Made by a program: the position numbers and the translations under genes. The notes below the pieces were generated by a model. The model was not told where the DNA came from, did no database searches, and was given only the letters and a program-made list of their open reading frames with translations. Shown piece after piece: positions 61,356-64,000 of a DNA stretch of 64,000 nucleotides; within the stretch, counting starts at the first letter, position 1, and the number at the start of each line of letters is the position of its first letter. The stretch spans positions 434,001-498,000 of the forward strand of contig NZ_NSGF01000002.1 of the NCBI RefSeq assembly GCF_002294995.1, in the 5' to 3' direction. This stretch comes from Mesorhizobium sp. WSM3860 (lineage in GTDB: Bacteria > Pseudomonadota > Alphaproteobacteria > Rhizobiales > Rhizobiaceae).

Positions 61356-61664
61356 TATGCTTTCCTCCTCCTGAAATGGTCGCGCCGCCTCCGCTCGGCG
61401 CGAAGCTAGGAGTTTAGACAGGAGGCGCCAAATGCCAACCCGCAATTGCAGACCCTTCTGTTTGACCATGATCTTTTTCCAAAAACCGGAATCCACCTTT
61501 TGGGATCATGGTCTAGACGAACGGTTGAGGGGTGCAGAAAGCGCCGGCTTGCGCTCGATTGCTTTGGGGACGAAAGATTTCCGCGGCGCCTGTCGAAATC
61601 GGCCGTGGCCGCACGACATAGGTCGGCCCGCGACAACGCGGCCTTCGAGAAAACGGAGAAGACC
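61356..61664. other. Gene-free divergent region
   Basis: 309 bases between the TAXI gene and the YCII gene. It contains repeat family A copy 4 (61464-61513); nothing else is recognised. Confidence 0.5.
61464..61513. repeat. Palindromic intergenic repeat, family A, copy 4
   Basis: 50 bases with perfect 10-base arms GACCATGATC/GATCATGGTC. Its core is similar, in the opposite orientation, to the copy at 9495. Confidence 0.8.
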
Positions 61665-62027
61665 ATGCGATACATGCTTTTGATCTACAATGACGAAGCG
61701 GCAATGGCGAATGCGCCGCGCGACAAGACCGAACAGACGCTTGCAGCCTACGGTGCCTATACCGAAGCCCTGAAGAAATCCGGCGCGTACCTCGCCGGCG
61801 AAAGGTTGCGCCCAACCCAGGCGGCCACTTCGATACGGCTCGCCGACGGCAAGACCAATGTGCTCGACGGCCCCTACGCCGACACCAAGGAACAGCTTGC
61901 CGGCTTCTACATGATCGAAGCGACCGACATCGACACCGCGATGGAATGGGGTGCGCGCTGTCCGGCAGCCAGCACCGGCACGGTCGAGGTGCGGCCGATC
62001 TGGGAAATGACCGACTACCTGTCCTAG
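61665..62027 (+). CDS. YCII/DGPF-domain protein, partner of an ECF sigma factor
   Basis: 120 residues. MRYMLLIYNDEAAMANAP and NVLDGPYADTKEQLAGFYMI (DGPY block) define the YCII-related DGPF family. GGAGAAG precedes the ATG. The sigma-factor gene begins 4 bases after its stop. Members are widely found next to ECF42-type sigma factors; their biochemical role is not established. Confidence 0.9.
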   Translation: MRYMLLIYNDEAAMANAPRDKTEQTLAAYGAYTEALKKSGAYLAGERLRPTQAATSIRLADGKTNVLDGPYADTKEQLAGFYMIEATDIDTAMEWGARCPAASTGTVEVRPIWEMTDYLS

Positions 62028-62031
62028 CAAT

Positions 62032-63279
62032 ATGGACAAGCGCCCGGAGACGGCGCGGGCGGCGGCCGAGGCGGCCGCCCGGCAGAGCTACGGCAAGCTG
62101 GTCGCCTATCTCGCGGCCCGCATGCGCGATGTTGCCGGCGCCGAGGACGCGCTGGCCGACGCGTTCGCCGCCGCGCTGGAGCGCTGGCCGAAGAGCGGCG
62201 TGCCCGAAAAGCCGGAGGCCTGGCTGCTGGCGGTGGCGCGCCGCCGCGACGTCGACGCCGTGCGGCGCCGACTGACCGGCGAGGCGGCCCGCGACCACCT
62301 GCAGCTGATTGCCGAAGAGGCGGAGGCGCGCATGACGAATGAGGATCTGCCCGACGAGCGGCTGAGGCTGATGTTTGCCTGCGCACATCCGGCGATCGAG
62401 GCCAGCGTACGCGCGCCGCTGATCCTGCAGACCGTGCTGGGCTTCGACGCCGCAACCATCGCCTCGGCCTTTCTGGTCTCGCCGACGACGATGGGCCAGC
62501 GCCTGGTGCGCGCCAAGAGCCGCATCCGCGAGGCCGGCATCCCCTTCAGGGTACCGGAGCGGGCCGAGCTCGGCGAGCGGCTCGAGGCGGTGCTGGAGGC
62601 GATTTACGCCACCTTCGCCGAGGGCTGGTCGGATCCGGCCGGCACCGAGACGCGCCGACGCAACCTGGCCACGGAAGGCATCTGGCTCGGCCGGCTGGTC
62701 GCGTCGCTGATTCCGGACGAGCCGGAAACGCTCGGGCTCCTGGCGCTGATGCTTTTCGCCGACGCCCGGCGCTTGGCGCGGCGCAGCCCCGACGGCGATT
62801 TCGTGCCGCTCGCGGAGCAGGACATCGCGCTTTGGGACGACAAGCTGATCGACGAGGCGGAAGCGCTGCTCAGGCGCGCCGCGATCAGGGGAACCATCGG
62901 CCGCTACCAATTGGAGGCTGCGGTGCAGTCGGCGCACACTGCAAGACGGCGGAGCGGCCGCACCGACTGGACCGCGATCCGTCAGCTTTACGACGCGCTG
63001 ATGGCGATTGCCGGCTCGCCGGTGGTGGCGATCAACCGCGCCGTGGCGATCGCCGAAGCCGAGGGCGCTGCCGAGGGTCTTGCCGCGCTCGACGAGATCG
63101 GCAGCGACAAGCGGCTTGGCGAATACCAGCCTTACTGGGCGGCGCGGGCGGAGCTCTCAGCCCGGCTCGGCAAGACAGCCGAGGCCGCCGAGGCCTATGA
63201 TCGGGCGATCGGACTCGAGCGCGATCCGGCCTTGCGCCGTTTCCTGCAGGCCGAGCGGGGGAAGCTAGTCCGCAACTGA
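62032..63279 (+). CDS. ECF sigma factor with long C-terminal extension (ECF42-like)
   Basis: 415 residues. Region 2 is GKLVAYLAARMRDVAGAEDA, LADAFAAALERWPKSGVPEK; region 4 is QTVLGFDAATIASAFLVSPT, TMGQRLVRAKSRIREAGIPF. About 220 further residues form a helical, TPR-like extension (LLALMLFADARRLARRSPDG; GSPVVAINRAVAIAEAEGAA), which replaces an anti-sigma factor in this group. With the YCII gene it forms the usual two-gene unit. Genes under its control are not known. Confidence 0.88.
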   Translation: MDKRPETARAAAEAAARQSYGKLVAYLAARMRDVAGAEDALADAFAAALERWPKSGVPEKPEAWLLAVARRRDVDAVRRRLTGEAARDHLQLIAEEAEARMTNEDLPDERLRLMFACAHPAIEASVRAPLILQTVLGFDAATIASAFLVSPTTMGQRLVRAKSRIREAGIPFRVPERAELGERLEAVLEAIYATFAEGWSDPAGTETRRRNLATEGIWLGRLVASLIPDEPETLGLLALMLFADARRLARRSPDGDFVPLAEQDIALWDDKLIDEAEALLRRAAIRGTIGRYQLEAAVQSAHTARRRSGRTDWTAIRQLYDALMAIAGSPVVAINRAVAIAEAEGAAEGLAALDEIGSDKRLGEYQPYWAARAELSARLGKTAEAAEAYDRAIGLERDPALRRFLQAERGKLVRN

Positions 63280-63301
63280 GACGAGACGCCAGTTCTGGCA
63301 A

Positions 63302-63931
63302 TTACTCCTGCGGCCACATCTCATGAGAAAGGTTCAGCTTCCGCATGATCGTATGCCGGCGCAACTTGCCCCACAGCCGTTCGATGTTGGGCCAGACCAC
63401 GCGAGCGCCCTTGGTGTCGGGATGCCAGGCCACCAGCATCACGAGATAGATGTCGGCAAGCGAAAGTTCCTCACCGGCCAGCCACTCACGGCCGGCGAGC
63501 GCGCTGTCGACGATGGCAAAGCCGCGCTCCATTTCGGCGATAGCTGCCTCCTTCACCGCCTGCACGGTGTCGGCGTCGGCGGTGTAACGGTGGGCATAAT
63601 AGAGCCTCAGGATCGCGGGATAGAGCGCCGACGACATGAAGGCCATCCAGCGCAGGAAATCGGCGCGGGCCGGCGAGCCAGCTAGCGGCGCCAGATGCGC
63701 TTCTGGATGACGCTCGGCGAGCAGGATGCAGATCGCCGCCGATTCGGTCATCGAGCGGCCGTCGGGCAACGTCAGCGCCGGCACCTGGTTCAACGGGCTG
63801 ATGGCGAGGAAAGCAGGATCGGGCGGATCCTTCTTCGGCACGTCGATCTGCTGGAAAGGCGCGCCGGCCATGGCCAGGGCCGCCTCGACGACGAAGCCAC
63901 CGCTGCCGGGGCGCGTGTAAAGCTTGTACAT
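63302..63931 (-). CDS. Glutathione S-transferase family protein
   Basis: 209 residues. The thioredoxin-like N-terminal domain has MYKLYTRPGSGGFVVEAALA, NQVPALTLPDGRSMTESAAI (cis-Pro and the Glu/Ser pair that binds the gamma-glutamyl group). The all-helical C-terminal domain contains EEWLAGEELSLADIYL-like WLAGEELSLADIYLVMLV. Substrate unknown. It converges with the sigma-factor gene. Confidence 0.9.
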   Translation of the reverse strand: MYKLYTRPGSGGFVVEAALAMAGAPFQQIDVPKKDPPDPAFLAISPLNQVPALTLPDGRSMTESAAICILLAERHPEAHLAPLAGSPARADFLRWMAFMSSALYPAILRLYYAHRYTADADTVQAVKEAAIAEMERGFAIVDSALAGREWLAGEELSLADIYLVMLVAWHPDTKGARVVWPNIERLWGKLRRHTIMRKLNLSHEMWPQE

Positions 63932-64000
63932 AAAATCCTCCCGCCGGCCGATTCGAGGCCGGCGGCGATTTGAACCGGAAGCAACTGCCGGCTCAAGCGA

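Overview
The window is a GC-rich chromosomal segment of an alphaproteobacterium of the order Rhizobiales, most likely Mesorhizobium or a close relative. The evidence is the gene order (hisB-hisH-hisA-hisF-hisE-coaA beside hslV/hslU), proteins typical of rhizobia (DUF1402, DUF2585, MbfA, RpiR-type IolR, PhoX, MocE-type ferredoxin) and several families of rhizobial palindromic intergenic repeats. No rRNA, tRNA, CRISPR array, insertion sequence or prophage was recognised.

Layout. 1-2842: 3' end of pckA with its terminator, arfB, alkB and a PAP2-type membrane protein. 2957-8730 (minus): histidine operon hisB-DUF2628-hisH-DUF1330-hisA-arginase-like-hisF-hisE, then coaA. 8935-11981: hslV, a GNAT acetyltransferase, a DUF2585 membrane protein and hslU. 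12111-13898: a DUF1402 exported protein and a divergent PanB-family protein. 13936-35625: a large inositol/rhizopine-type region. It holds a desaturase/Rieske ferredoxin/FAD reductase operon (MocD/MocE/MocF-like), a divergent LacI regulator, a sugar ABC transporter, an inositol 2-dehydrogenase, an SDR, a Gfo/Idh/MocA protein, the RpiR regulator IolR and iolC-iolD-iolE-(DUF3329)-iolB. It is interrupted by a Phd/PIN toxin-antitoxin pair, a class I DAHP synthase behind a transcription attenuator, and a LysE/WYL divergent pair. 35738-43218: PhoX, small membrane proteins, a PAP2 phosphatase, a SulP transporter, a DMT exporter and an SMP-30-like protein. 43331-49345: an XRE regulator, a CHAD/CYTH pair, and TetR-HlyD-ABC ATPase-ABC permease. 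49361-57533: a threonine dehydratase-like enzyme, MbfA with an ICE box, two small dimeric alpha-beta barrel proteins, ArsR, LigD and a DUF892 protein. 57668-63931: a TAXI-type TRAP transporter with DUF1850, a YCII protein with an ECF sigma factor, and a GST.

How the genes work together. The central region looks like an integrated system for taking up and breaking down inositol and substituted inositols. The ABC transporter would import the cyclitol. The MocD/E/F-like oxygenase chain could remove an O-methyl group, as in rhizopine catabolism. IdhA and the other dehydrogenases would oxidise the ring, and IolE, IolD, IolB and IolC (fused to DUF2090) would convert it to C3 units. iolA is not in the window. 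A repeated GGAA-N6-TTTC motif lies upstream of both the transporter operon and the iolC operon and resembles the known IolR site.

Other regulation readable from the sequence: an aromatic-residue leader peptide and terminator/antiterminator before the DAHP synthase, an Irr/ICE box before mbfA, a PHO box before phoX, and a perfect 22-bp palindrome over the start of a TetR operon.
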